Shown: positions 9,776 to 17,800 of the stretch, piece by piece
Layout: the number at the start of each line of letters is the position of its first letter
Numbering within the stretch: position 1 is the first letter of the stretch
From: Phycisphaerales bacterium
GTDB lineage: Bacteria; Planctomycetota; Phycisphaerae; Phycisphaerales; UBA1924
NCBI GenBank assembly: GCA_007694925.1
Contig: REET01000139.1
Span: 1 to 35,060 of the forward strand
Direction: 5' to 3'
Length of the DNA stretch: 35,060 bases
Translations under genes and position numbers: made by a program
The notes under the pieces: model-generated
Told to the model about the DNA's origin: nothing
The model's input: only the letters and a program-made list of their open reading frames with translations
Databases searched by the model: none

Positions 9776-10429
9776 ATGACTTCTCTCCATCGATCCGTCT
9801 GTCTGGCCTCTGCCATCTCGATCGCGTTGCTCGCTCCCGCTTTCGCGGCTCCGATCCCGGTGCTGAGCGAAGGCGTGGGGAGCCTCGCATCGTCGCGCTC
9901 GGCCGACACCCTCATCCAGCGACAGTTGATCGCCGAGATGAGCGATGTCCGCGTGACCTCGATCCGCACGCCCAGCCTCTCACCGGAGCGGCTCGGGGCG
10001 ACCGCGAGGGGCGCGGGGCTCGGCGCGTTCGATGCGTCGAACCCGTTCCACAGCTTCCGGCCGGATTTCCATGACCACTGGAGCGCCGAGCGGGGCGGGC
10101 TGCTCCGCCAGCGGTTCGGGCGAACGGTGTATCCCAACATGCTCGGCGGGTTCGGTGTGTTCGGCGACGCGATCTACGCGGCGCACGGGCGCTTCCGGCC
10201 CGTGTACGAGTCCACCTACGGGACCAACCAACTCGGCGGCTGGTTCGTCGGCGAGTTCGACGAGCTCGCGGAGTTGTTCGACCTGATCATCGGGTCGCAC
10301 CTGGCCGATCCGATCGCGGATCGCTTCCCCGGAACACCGAAGGATTCCATCGTCGCCATCCCGCTCCCGGGATCCGCAGCGATGGCGTTTGCAGGACTCT
10401 TGATTATCGCGTCGCGACGCCGACGCTGA
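9776..10429 (+). CDS. exported protein with IPLP-type PEP-CTERM-like sorting tail (1 of 2)
   Basis: This is a 217-residue protein from ATG 9776. The track start is a TTG at 9743 that would precede the signal peptide with non-signal sequence. A Sec signal peptide (MTSLHRSVCLASAISIALLAPAFA) is followed by a body without recognisable domains. Its C-terminus has the order motif - hydrophobic helix - arginine cluster: IPLPGSAAMAFAGLLIIASRRRR. This matches the plan of PEP-CTERM tails cut by exosortase, with IPLP in place of the usual VPEP. A surface or matrix protein is therefore likely, but no exosortase is in this window. A word ASNPF near residue 97 recurs as GSNPF in the next gene. No good ribosome site is seen before this ATG. 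Confidence 0.72.
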   Translation: MTSLHRSVCLASAISIALLAPAFAAPIPVLSEGVGSLASSRSADTLIQRQLIAEMSDVRVTSIRTPSLSPERLGATARGAGLGAFDASNPFHSFRPDFHDHWSAERGGLLRQRFGRTVYPNMLGGFGVFGDAIYAAHGRFRPVYESTYGTNQLGGWFVGEFDELAELFDLIIGSHLADPIADRFPGTPKDSIVAIPLPGSAAMAFAGLLIIASRRRR

Positions 10430-10518
10430 ACGAACAACCGCCGCCATCGCAGCGGCGGAACGGACACGAGGAGGGCGCCGCCACGACGGCGTCAGTGAGG
10501 CGAGAGGAGCGGGAAGGG

Positions 10519-10553
10519 CGCCGGATCTGAAAGGATCCGGCGTCACTTTTTTT
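10519..10553 (+). terminator. intrinsic terminator after the first IPLP-CTERM gene
   Basis: A 9-bp perfect stem (cgccggatc / gatccggcg) with a 6-nt loop is followed by tcac and seven Ts. It lies about 90 bases past the stop. The gene-free stretch 10430-10782 holds this terminator and the next promoter, and I see nothing else in it. Confidence 0.85.
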
Positions 10554-10685
10554 GCCGCCGCACTTTGGGACGCGCCCCTCCGGGCTCGGCATCGGTTCTC
10601 GGTCCGAGCGGTTGCGCAGCGCATCCAATAACCCGCGTCGCGAAGTCCTGAAACAAGAGTTTTCCACGCCGGCCTTCTGCTTGCC

Positions 10686-10713
10686 TTGCATGGGCGGGGG
10701 CACGGGGTAGATT
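10686..10713 (+). promoter_or_regulatory. sigma70-like promoter for the second IPLP-CTERM gene
   Basis: TTGCAT (10686-10691) and TAGATT (10708-10713) are 16 bases apart and about 70 bases before the start codon. An overlapping TTGCCT begins at 10681. The geometry and hexamers mirror the promoter at 9667-9694. Confidence 0.42.
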
Positions 10714-10782
10714 TGACCACGGCGGGCAGCGCTGCTGCGCAACCGCCGCCCGCGCAACGACGCGCGGGGAGGAGCGTGCACG

Positions 10783-11205
10783 ATGACGAAAGAGAAGATC
10801 GGGCTTGTTGTGATTCTCGGCGCGGCGACATCGGCGATGGCCTCGCCCGTGGCGCCGACCTTCGGCGGGATCGGGCTGGACGCCGACATCGATATCGCGA
10901 TGGAGCTCATCGCCCCCGCGAGCTACGAGCACGCGAACGAACAGGAGCAGGACCTCGATCTCTCCGGCCTCTCGCCGGTGAAAGACCCGCCGACGAGCCT
11001 GCCGAGCCTCCGCTCCCCCGAGCCCGTGTTCGGCTCGAACCCGTTTGCGACGCTGTTCGGATCGAGTGTCTCGACCCAAACCGTCGACGCCTACTTCAAC
11101 ATTGACGGCACGCCCGGCACGACGGTGATCGCCATCCCGCTGCCGGCTGGGGCCGGGCTCGCGACGGCCGGTGTCGGGCTGCTCGCGCTGCGTCGCCGGC
11201 GTTGA
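10783..11205 (+). CDS. exported protein with IPLP-type PEP-CTERM-like sorting tail (2 of 2)
   Basis: This 140-residue protein starts at ATG 10783 with a fine ribosome site (AGGAG, 8 nt spacing). It has a short signal peptide (MTKEKIGLVVILGAATSAMA), an acidic unconserved-looking middle, and the tail IPLPAGAGLATAGVGLLALRRRR. That is the same IPLP - Ala/Gly helix - RRRR plan as its upstream neighbour. Both proteins also carry a SNPF word in the body. By analogy with PEP-CTERM proteins it should be processed at the membrane and displayed or released at the surface. The two genes have separate promoters and terminators, so they look like a tandem pair of similar type rather than one operon. Function unknown. 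Confidence 0.72.
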   Translation: MTKEKIGLVVILGAATSAMASPVAPTFGGIGLDADIDIAMELIAPASYEHANEQEQDLDLSGLSPVKDPPTSLPSLRSPEPVFGSNPFATLFGSSVSTQTVDAYFNIDGTPGTTVIAIPLPAGAGLATAGVGLLALRRRR

Positions 11206-11240
11206 GGCGGACGCGGTCCGACTTCCATAGAAGCGCATGA

Positions 11241-11270
11241 AAACAGCCGGGCCCGCGGTGGGCCCGGCTG
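11241..11270 (-). terminator. bidirectional hairpin terminator between convergent genes
   Basis: A 10-bp perfect stem (agccgggccc / gggcccggct) with a 5-nt loop. On the minus strand it is followed by gttttc, which serves the TlpA-like gene. On the plus strand it lies 40 bases after the second IPLP-CTERM gene but has only a poor T-run there. Confidence 0.72.
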
Positions 11271-11298
11271 TCGTTGATCCTTGAAGCGAAGGAAGCGA

Positions 11299-12330
11299 TC
11301 AGCCCCCGGCGCTGGCCTGCTGCTGGCGGTAGTAGTCGAGCACCTTGCGGTAGTCGTCCTTCTCGGCCTCTTCGGTGGCGGCGTCGACGGCCTTCTGCTG
11401 CATCTCTGCGGCCTTGGCGTTGTCGCCCTTCTCGTAGTAGGCGCGGGCGAGCGTATCGATGATCGACGCGTTCTCCCACTCGGTCAGTTCGCAGGCGCGG
11501 GTCGCGGCGGCGATGGCGAAGTCGGCGTTGCGCTGGTGCACGCCGCGGGCGGTCAGGACCGCCCAGGCGATGCGGTTGAGCGACTCGGGCTGGTCCTTCA
11601 GGTCGGCCTCGAGCAGCGCGTAGCCGAGGGCGTAGCCCTGCTTGGCCTTCGCGTCATCGCCGGCGGTGACATGCTCCCAGATCATCGAGATCCAGGCGTT
11701 GGCCCGGTGGTCGCGCTTGGCGCGTTCGGCCTCGGCTGTCGCGCTGAAGCCGGGCTCGAGCACGCGCTGCAGCGGCTCGTCCATCCGCATCGGATGACCC
11801 ATCCAGGCGATGCGTCCCTCGCGGTCGACGATGAACGCGGAGGGGATGCCCCTGCGCCCGGCCGGAGCCATCCAGTTGTCGGCGACGGTCGTGCCGCGTT
11901 CCTGGACGACGGTGTAACCCATGCGGTCGCCCTGGTCCTCGACGAACTTGGCGATCTCGCTCTCGGACTTGTTGTCCCAGATGTTCACGCCGAGGATCTT
12001 CACATCGCCCTCGTGCTGCTCCTGGAGCTTGGTCAGGTGGGGGAAGGCCGCGATGCACGGGCCGCACCAGGTCGCCCAGGTCTCGACGACATACACGGTG
12101 CCCCGCTGCAGGCCGCCGGAGTGGTTGCCCTTGAAGACCGCGCCGATCTCCAGCTCGGGCGCGGGGTCGCCGATCCAGAGCTGCGGGCGCTCGAACTCGG
12201 GGAGCTGCTCTGCCAGTTGCTCAAGATTGACTTGGCGGGCCATTTCGCGGGCGGGGTCGGCCGTCGCGGTCATCGGCAGCATCGCCGAGCACGCCAGCAC
12301 GAGGGCCGAAACTGTCATCTTCCGTTTCAT
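11299..12330 (-). CDS. TlpA/ResA-like exported thioredoxin-fold protein with C-terminal helical repeats
   Basis: This 343-residue protein is read from ATG 12330, which has AAGGAG upstream; the 33 extra residues in the track are not needed. The signal peptide is MKRKMTVSALVLACSAMLPMTATA. The thioredoxin domain covers about residues 52-200. It has the active site ETWATWCGPC (Cys89 and Cys92), the ResA/TlpA-type lead-in IGDPAPEL, and the cis-proline loop RRGIPSAFIVDREGRI. The C-terminal 130 residues are helical with a TPR look (LAWAVLTAR..., ARAYYEKGDNAKAAEMQQKAV). TlpA/ResA proteins reduce disulfides outside the membrane, including those of apocytochrome c, so a link to resB/ccsA at 2-7 kb is plausible but not shown by linkage. 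It ends at a clear terminator. Confidence 0.9.
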   Translation of the reverse strand: MKRKMTVSALVLACSAMLPMTATADPAREMARQVNLEQLAEQLPEFERPQLWIGDPAPELEIGAVFKGNHSGGLQRGTVYVVETWATWCGPCIAAFPHLTKLQEQHEGDVKILGVNIWDNKSESEIAKFVEDQGDRMGYTVVQERGTTVADNWMAPAGRRGIPSAFIVDREGRIAWMGHPMRMDEPLQRVLEPGFSATAEAERAKRDHRANAWISMIWEHVTAGDDAKAKQGYALGYALLEADLKDQPESLNRIAWAVLTARGVHQRNADFAIAAATRACELTEWENASIIDTLARAYYEKGDNAKAAEMQQKAVDAATEEAEKDDYRKVLDYYRQQQASAGG

Positions 12331-12521
12331 CGTGAACTCCTTCCCTGAAGGGCCTGCGATGCGTCCGACCGCGTCGACCCACTGGGGTGTCATGCAGCGG
12401 CCCCGATCGCGCAGGGCCAGTCGCGCCACCGAGGCACCTTACCACAACGGCCCTCGGCCCGGAAACCTTCCGGCCCTCAGGTGGAGTTTTTGAGGAGGGG
12501 TCCCCGCCGAAGGCCCAAGGG

Positions 12522-12998
12522 TCAGGCGGCGGGCAGATCCGACTCGCCGAACAGCCGGAATTCCTTGCGACGCAGGATCTGGCCCGCGAGGGTCGGATCA
12601 TCCACGGCCATGGCGATTGTCGGGGTTCCGTTCGGTCGTATCATGAGCGGGTAGGCGAACCGGATGTTCAACTCCGCTCCGAGCAGCGACAGGCAGAGGC
12701 TCGAGAGCGTGTGCCCCTGCGAGAGCTCGACGACCAGCACCGGCACCTCGCCGAAGGCCAGCCCTTCCTGGCGGAGCACATGGCGTGTGACGGCGGCCTT
12801 ATTGGTCACGATGCGGACGACGGCGAAATCGCTCGCCTCGTGCACGCTCAGGGCGCAGATGGCGCATTCCGCTCCGTCAAAGATCTCGACGAGGTCGTGG
12901 AGCTGCCCGACTTTTTGGGGGAGGAACACGCTGAACTGCGTGACCGTCGGCGGGGAGTATCCCTGAGCCGTCGGCATCGCGAGCGGTCCCTGCTCCAT
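12522..12998 (-). CDS. ACT-domain protein (tandem ACT)
   Basis: This 158-residue cytosolic protein is read from ATG 12998, with a GGAAAGGG ribosome-type site upstream. The track start is a TTG 27 bases earlier. Two successive beta-alpha-beta-beta units fit the ACT fold. The first is about residues 22-85 (FSVFLPQKVGQLHDLVEIF, with the Gly before a helix that binds amino acids in ACT domains). The second is about 86-150 (VLVVELSQGHTLSSLCLSLL, then IAMAVDD). ACT domains bind amino acids and regulate enzymes or transcription. This protein has no fused catalytic part, so it probably acts as a free-standing sensor. The partner is unknown. A good promoter lies about 170 bases upstream, implying a long leader. 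Confidence 0.72.
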   Translation of the reverse strand: MEQGPLAMPTAQGYSPPTVTQFSVFLPQKVGQLHDLVEIFDGAECAICALSVHEASDFAVVRIVTNKAAVTRHVLRQEGLAFGEVPVLVVELSQGHTLSSLCLSLLGAELNIRFAYPLMIRPNGTPTIAMAVDDPTLAGQILRRKEFRLFGESDLPAA

Positions 12999-13177
12999 CG
13001 TGCACACCCTTTCCGCCCGGCTCAATAGAGCGGGACGAATCCCATCCCGGGGGCCGCCAGTCGGCCCGCCTCAACGCTGCTGGATATCGGTCATCGCCGG
13101 GGACGACCCAAGGCCGGGTGAGCGTCATGACGCGGATCTTTGCGCTTCGAGAATCGCACTACCCAAGCCCGCAACTC

Positions 13178-13207
13178 AGTTTACCCGGAACCCGTTCCCT
13201 CGTTCAA
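13178..13207 (-). promoter_or_regulatory. sigma70-like promoter with internal palindrome, upstream of the ACT-domain gene
   Basis: On the minus strand TTGAAC (13207-13202) is followed after 18 bases by TAAACT (13183-13178). The spacer contains the symmetric half-sites GGAAC..GTTCC separated by 2 bases, a possible operator. Transcription would start near 13170, leaving about 170 bases of leader before ATG 12998. Confidence 0.42.
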
Positions 13208-13232
13208 GGAATTTCGGGGGCGCGAGACCCGT

Positions 13233-13267
13233 AAAAAAACACGGGCCTCGGCGATTGAGCCGGGCCC
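13233..13267 (-). terminator. intrinsic terminator of the Fe-S carrier gene
   Basis: On the minus strand gggcc-cggc pairs with gccg-a-ggccc (nine pairs, one bulged A). It is followed by gtgttttttt. It begins 10 bases past the stop codon of the A-type carrier. Confidence 0.78.
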
Positions 13268-13277
13268 GGTGGGGGAG

Positions 13278-13631
13278 TCAGGCGGAGAAGCTGGAACCGC
13301 AGCCGCAACTGCTGGTTGCGTTGGGGTTCTGGAACACGAACCCGCGTCCCATGATCTCGTCCTTGAAGTCGATGGTCGTGCCGCCGAGGTAGAGCAGGCT
13401 CTTTGGATCGCAGATCACGGTGATGCCGTGGTGCTCGATCGCCTCGTCGGTGTCTTTCTGGCTCTCGGTGAGGTCGAGGATGTAGCTGAAACCCGAGCAT
13501 CCGCCGCCCTTGACGCCGACCCGGAGGCGGACATTGTCCTTGTCGAGTTCCTGCTCTTCGATGATCCTGTGGATCTCTTTGGCGGCGAGCTCGGTGAGAA
13601 TGATTCCTGCGGTGGTATCAGCAACGGCCAT
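13278..13631 (-). CDS. erpA: A-type iron-sulfur carrier protein (ErpA/IscA/HesB family)
   Basis: This 117-residue protein is read from ATG 13631 with an AGGAGA ribosome site; the track start adds 34 spurious residues. It carries the three conserved cysteines of A-type carriers: GGGCSG (Cys45) and SCGCGSSF (Cys109, Cys111). It also has the family words LTELAAKEI and FVFQNPNA. These proteins accept Fe-S clusters from the assembly scaffold and deliver them to apoenzymes. The length and the FQNPNA-CGCGSSF ending fit the ErpA-like branch, but ErpA and IscA cannot be told apart safely here. The gene lies 162 bases downstream of the HATPase gene, on the same strand, and ends in its own terminator. 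The nearby genes show no SUF or ISC operon. Confidence 0.93.
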   Translation of the reverse strand: MAVADTTAGIILTELAAKEIHRIIEEQELDKDNVRLRVGVKGGGCSGFSYILDLTESQKDTDEAIEHHGITVICDPKSLLYLGGTTIDFKDEIMGRGFVFQNPNATSSCGCGSSFSA

Positions 13632-13793
13632 GCTGCGTGTCTCCTCGGGAGGGCCCCTCATTGGGCCGTGTCCGGTCAATCCTACGCCGGGGTATCCGCC
13701 CCGGATCAACACTTCTGAACCCGAACTGGACACCGGAATGTTCCCGGACCCAGGGCGGCTGTGCCCGGCGGGCCTGCGTCCGAGAACGGGCGA

Positions 13794-14231
13794 TCAGGCG
13801 TGCTCGCCCTTCGGGCGATAGACCATCTCGATCCGATTGCCCGCCTCGTTGAATTCGACGCGGGTCATGTACGCCCGGATGAGCATGAGGCCCCGGCCCG
13901 AGGGCTTGTCGAGGTTCTCGTCGAGCGTCGGGTCGGCGATGGCGTCGGGGTCGAACCCCGGGCCCCGGTCCTGGACGGCCAGCCGAATGTGATCCGGCGT
14001 GACCTCCGCCTCGGCGAGCAGGGTCAGCGAGGGGTCGAGGCCGGCGTGCCCGTGCTTGAAGGCGTTGGAGACGGCCTCCTCCAGGGCGAGGCGGATCGCG
14101 AAGCGGGCGGCCTTGGAATAGCCCACGCGCTCGGCGGCGCCGACCACCTCGCCGGTGAAGCGGTGGATCTCCCCCGTGTCGCGAGAGAGCTCGGCGCGGA
14201 AGTGCTGCGGGCTTTGGGTGGGCTCGGCCAT
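13794..14231 (-). CDS. RsbW/SpoIIAB-type HATPase anti-sigma/serine kinase
   Basis: This 145-residue protein is read from ATG 14231. The track uses a TTG 24 bases earlier, and neither start has a strong ribosome site. It is a stand-alone GHKL ATPase domain. The N box is EEAVSNAFKHGH (about residues 51-62), the G1 box is QDRGPGFDP (about 88-95) and the G2 box is SGRGLMLI (about 111-118). Proteins of this build bind a sigma factor or other target and phosphorylate a STAS-domain antagonist on serine. Its probable partner is the STAS gene 74 bases upstream, giving a two-gene partner-switching module. No sigma factor or PP2C phosphatase gene is in the window, so the output is unknown. Confidence 0.92.
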   Translation of the reverse strand: MAEPTQSPQHFRAELSRDTGEIHRFTGEVVGAAERVGYSKAARFAIRLALEEAVSNAFKHGHAGLDPSLTLLAEAEVTPDHIRLAVQDRGPGFDPDAIADPTLDENLDKPSGRGLMLIRAYMTRVEFNEAGNRIEMVYRPKGEHA

Positions 14232-14305
14232 CCGGGAGTGATCGGTCGGCGGCAACGGGCCCCGGAGCGTCGGACGCCCGCGGCGGGCGTCGCCGGCGGG
14301 CGGTT

Positions 14306-14665
14306 TCAGCTGAAGCTGGCCATCGCCTGCTCTGCGTCCTCGTGGATCTCGAACAAGTTGACCAGGCGTGTGATCACGAAGACCTCGTGGATCTGCGGGT
14401 CGATGTTGCTCAGCCGGAGCTGGCCGCCGCGGTTTTTGACCTTGTTGTTGATCGTGATCAGCGTGCCCAGGGCCGCAGAGGAGAGGTGGTCGACATTGGC
14501 GAAGGAGATGAGCAGGCGGGGCTTGTCGTCCTCGTCGACGACGCGGGAGATCTCCTCGCCGATCTTCTGGATGTTCGCTTCATCGAGGATGTTGCGATCC
14601 AGAAACTCGACGCGGGAGACGCCGTCGGTCTTGGTGACCCGCAGTCTCGATTCTTCACCTGCCAT
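14306..14665 (-). CDS. STAS-domain anti-sigma factor antagonist
   Basis: This 119-residue protein is read from ATG 14665 with a strong AGGAGG site 7 nt upstream; the 48 extra residues in the track are upstream read-through. It is a single STAS domain: FLDRNILDEANIQKIGEEI at the N-terminal strand-helix, then VDHLSSAALGTLITINNKV. The latter holds the phosphorylatable serine (Ser63, matching the second Ser of SpoIIAA DSSGLG). In partner switching the unphosphorylated STAS protein frees the target from the HATPase kinase. The kinase gene lies immediately downstream on the same strand, a typical antagonist-then-kinase order. The many Asn/Asp residues and loss of Asp before SS are mild departures from the consensus. 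Confidence 0.93.
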   Translation of the reverse strand: MAGEESRLRVTKTDGVSRVEFLDRNILDEANIQKIGEEISRVVDEDDKPRLLISFANVDHLSSAALGTLITINNKVKNRGGQLRLSNIDPQIHEVFVITRLVNLFEIHEDAEQAMASFS

Positions 14666-14777
14666 TGAACGCCCTCCTGAGGACCGGCCGTAGAAGAGGC
14701 CCCGGACGCGACCATGATAAGGGCTCTTGCGGCCAAGTCGAGCCCGGGCTCTGGGGCAGTGCCCGTCGGAGGCGAAG

Positions 14778-14806
14778 AAAAAAGGCCGGCCCCAGCGGGG
14801 CCGGCC
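14778..14806 (-). terminator. strong intrinsic terminator of the secretin gene
   Basis: On the minus strand ggccggcccc-gct-ggggccggcc forms a perfect 10-bp stem with a 3-nt loop, followed directly by TTTTTT. It lies 55 bases past the secretin stop and separates that gene from the STAS operon. Confidence 0.88.
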
Positions 14807-14861
14807 CAAGGATCTCAGAACACGAGGGTGGGGTATGGGGATTTCACCCCTGTCGGTAGTT

Positions 14862-17800
14862 TCAGCCGCCGATGCCCAGCCCGAGCGACTCGGTGATGCC
14901 GGGGAAGTTCTGCTCTTCCTGCTCGTTCTGGATGAGGATGGTGGGCTTGACGAGGATCATGAGCGTCTGCTCTTCCTTGGACATGATCCTGTTGGTGAAG
15001 AAGCGGTTGACGACGGGCAGCTTGGAGAGGACGGGGACGCCGGACTCGACCTCGACCTCGTTGACGATCCGCTGGCCGCCCAGGAGCAGGGTGCCCTGGT
15101 CGGGGACGGTGACGGTCGTGCTGACGCGGGTGACGGTCGTGCGGGGCACCTGGACGAACGACTGGGTGTCGGCGGAGGTGACCAGCTGGCCGCCGGCGAT
15201 GGCGGTGACCGGCTCGGAGCTGAAGCCCTCGATCTGGGCGATGGCGGCGTCGATGTCGAGGATGACATAGCGCCGGTCGGCGGTGATCGTGCCCTCGACG
15301 ATCATGCGGACGCCCTCGGAGATGACATCGATCGTGGGATCGAAGCCGACGGCCGAGTCGGAGACGACGGGGGTCAGGTCGCTGATGAAGCCCTGCTGGG
15401 TGGCGACATAGATGTTGGAGACCTGGCCGTTGGTGAAGGTCAGGCGCGGGGCGGTGAGCTGGACGCTGCGCCGGTCGGCCTGCGTCGCCTGCACGAGGAA
15501 GTCGACCTGGATGTCGTCGAGGAACTGGCCCGAGATGCCCATGGCCGGGGCGCGTCCGAGGACGGTCGCGGCGATGCCCTCTGAAGGCATCAGGGCGCCG
15601 GCGATGCCCAGGGAGTCCTGCACGACGCCGATGGGCGTCCAGCGCGACTGCTGGGGGCCGGGGTTGCCGAAGGAGGTCGGGTCGTCGCCCGTCTGGGTCA
15701 GGCCGCCGGTGACATTTCGCTGGTAGCGTCCGGAAGAGCCGAAGAAGTCGCTGGGGAGGATGGTCGGGTCGAGTGCCTGGGCGTTCTGCACGACATCGCT
15801 GGTGGCGTTGAAGTAGACATCGAGGTCGAAGCCGATCTGCTCGAAGAAGTCCTGGCTGACGAGCAGGAATCGGGTCTCGACATTGATCTGCATCGCGCGG
15901 ACCGAGCGGAGCTTGCTCAGCAGCGAGCGGATCTGGCGGTGGTTCTCGGCGGTCTGGGTGATCAGGAGCTGGCTCTGCCAGTCGTAGATCGCGCCGGTCT
16001 CGCCGGCCTGGTCGCGCCACTCGCCCGGGTCGACGAGCTCGCGGATGATGTCCTTCATCCGGTCGATGCGCTCTTCGAGCGGCATGCGCTCGACATCCTG
16101 GTCGCCCGGGTCCTGGAAGGGGCTCTGCCCGCCGCCGCCGCGACCGCCCTGGAGGATCTGGTTCAGGTCGAACTGCGGGGCGTTGCGGTACTCGGGGATC
16201 TCGACGACCAGGTCGCGGACGTCGTAGATCTCGAGGTAGGTGTTGCGGCGCAGGGCGCGGTCGGAGCTGACGAGCAGGATGCCGTCCTGGACCGTGTACC
16301 ACGCCTTCTCGCCGAAGGCGGGGTCGCCGACGCGGGCGAGGACTCGCTCGAGCACTGCCTGGAGGGGCTTGTTGCGCAGGCTGAGTGTGACGGGGTCGTC
16401 ACGCCGGACATTGATCTCTTCCAGGGCGTCCCAGTCGACGTCGACGTCGATCTGGCCGACGACCTGGACGAACTCCAGCGCCTCCTGGAAGGTGTTGCTG
16501 ATGTCGACCTGCGGGATGCGCTGGGTGCGCAGGCGGGCGAGCACCTGGCGGTTCTCCGCCGGCTCGGAGTAGGCCGTCTGCAGCGTGCGGTTGGCCGACA
16601 GGCTCGGCCAGTCGGGCGGGAACTCGATGATGTCCAGCGGGGGGATCGCGGCCCGCTCGTTCTCGACGCGGAGCTCGCCGGCGTGGCGGTGGAACTCGCG
16701 CGAGTTCTCCGCCGACTCGCGGTAGAGAGCGGTGTCGGCGATGATGTCGCGGAGCAGCTGGCCCTGCACATTGTTCGGATCGACGAAGAGGATCTCCTGC
16801 TCGATGACATCGAGCGCTTCGCGGTAGCGGCGCTGCATCTGCAGGTCGCGGACGCGGAGGATCGCCTCGTTGATCTGGCGACGCCGACGGGCCTCGCGCT
16901 CACGCTCGGCCTCGCGGGCGAGGCGTTCGAGCTGGGTCGCCCGCTCGGCGGCCTCGCGCTGGGCGAGACGCTCCTGGGCGGCCTCGACGCGGCCGGCCAA
17001 GTCGCGGGCCTGGTTCAGGTACCGCTCGTACGACTGCTCGTCGAACACGGCGCGGTTGCGCTCGATGGTGAGGCGGGCGGCCGTCGCGTTGTTGCGGGCG
17101 CCCTCGATGTCGCCGGTGGCGATCGCACGCTCGGCGGCTTCGAGCTGGTTGTTGAAGACCGTCAGGGCCTCCTGGCGCTGACGCTCGCGGGCGGTGATCG
17201 CCCGGTCGAGCACCTGCTCGCCGCTGGGGTCGCCCTGGAGCAGGCGCTGGGTCTCGAAGATCTTCGAGTCCAGCTCGCGTCGCTCGCTCTCGTTCAGCGC
17301 GTCGCGGAGGCGGGTGCGGACATCCTCGTAGGTCGCCAGCGCGTCGTTCAGACGCCGGCCCTGGAAGGCCTCGTCGGCGCGCCGGATCAGGCGGAGGGCT
17401 TCCTCACGCTCGGCGTTGTCGATCACCTCGTCGACCGGGTCGGGCTGACGCTCACGCGTCCGTTCGCCGGTCTGCTCGCGGGGCTCCTCGTCCATCCGGC
17501 GGATGCCCGGCTGGGCGGAAAGGGTCAGGGTGTCGCCCCCGGCGTCGAAGGTGCGGCCGGCGCGGCGCTCGGCGGCGACGATCTGCATCTGCCAGTCGGT
17601 CAGCTGCGAGCGCTGCTGCTGGTTGAGCTCCATCCCGCTGCGGTTCAGCCAGGCGATGTAGACCTTGGCTTCGGCGAGTTCGCCGGCGTCGATCGCCCGC
17701 GAAGCCTCGTCCATCGCGCCCGCGATCATCGGGGCGAGCTGGGCGCGTCGGGCTTCGATGCGATCGCGGAGCTGCTCGGCCCGGACCAGGTTGGCGCCGG

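Noticed and set aside
12877-13128. Small minus-strand ORF (MTLTRPWVV...) in the leader of the ACT gene
   Set aside because: It overlaps the ACT gene in another frame, lacks a ribosome site and has unprotein-like composition.
14240-14255. TTG start for the HATPase gene
   Set aside because: No better ribosome site than ATG 14231, and the added residues are outside the conserved domain.
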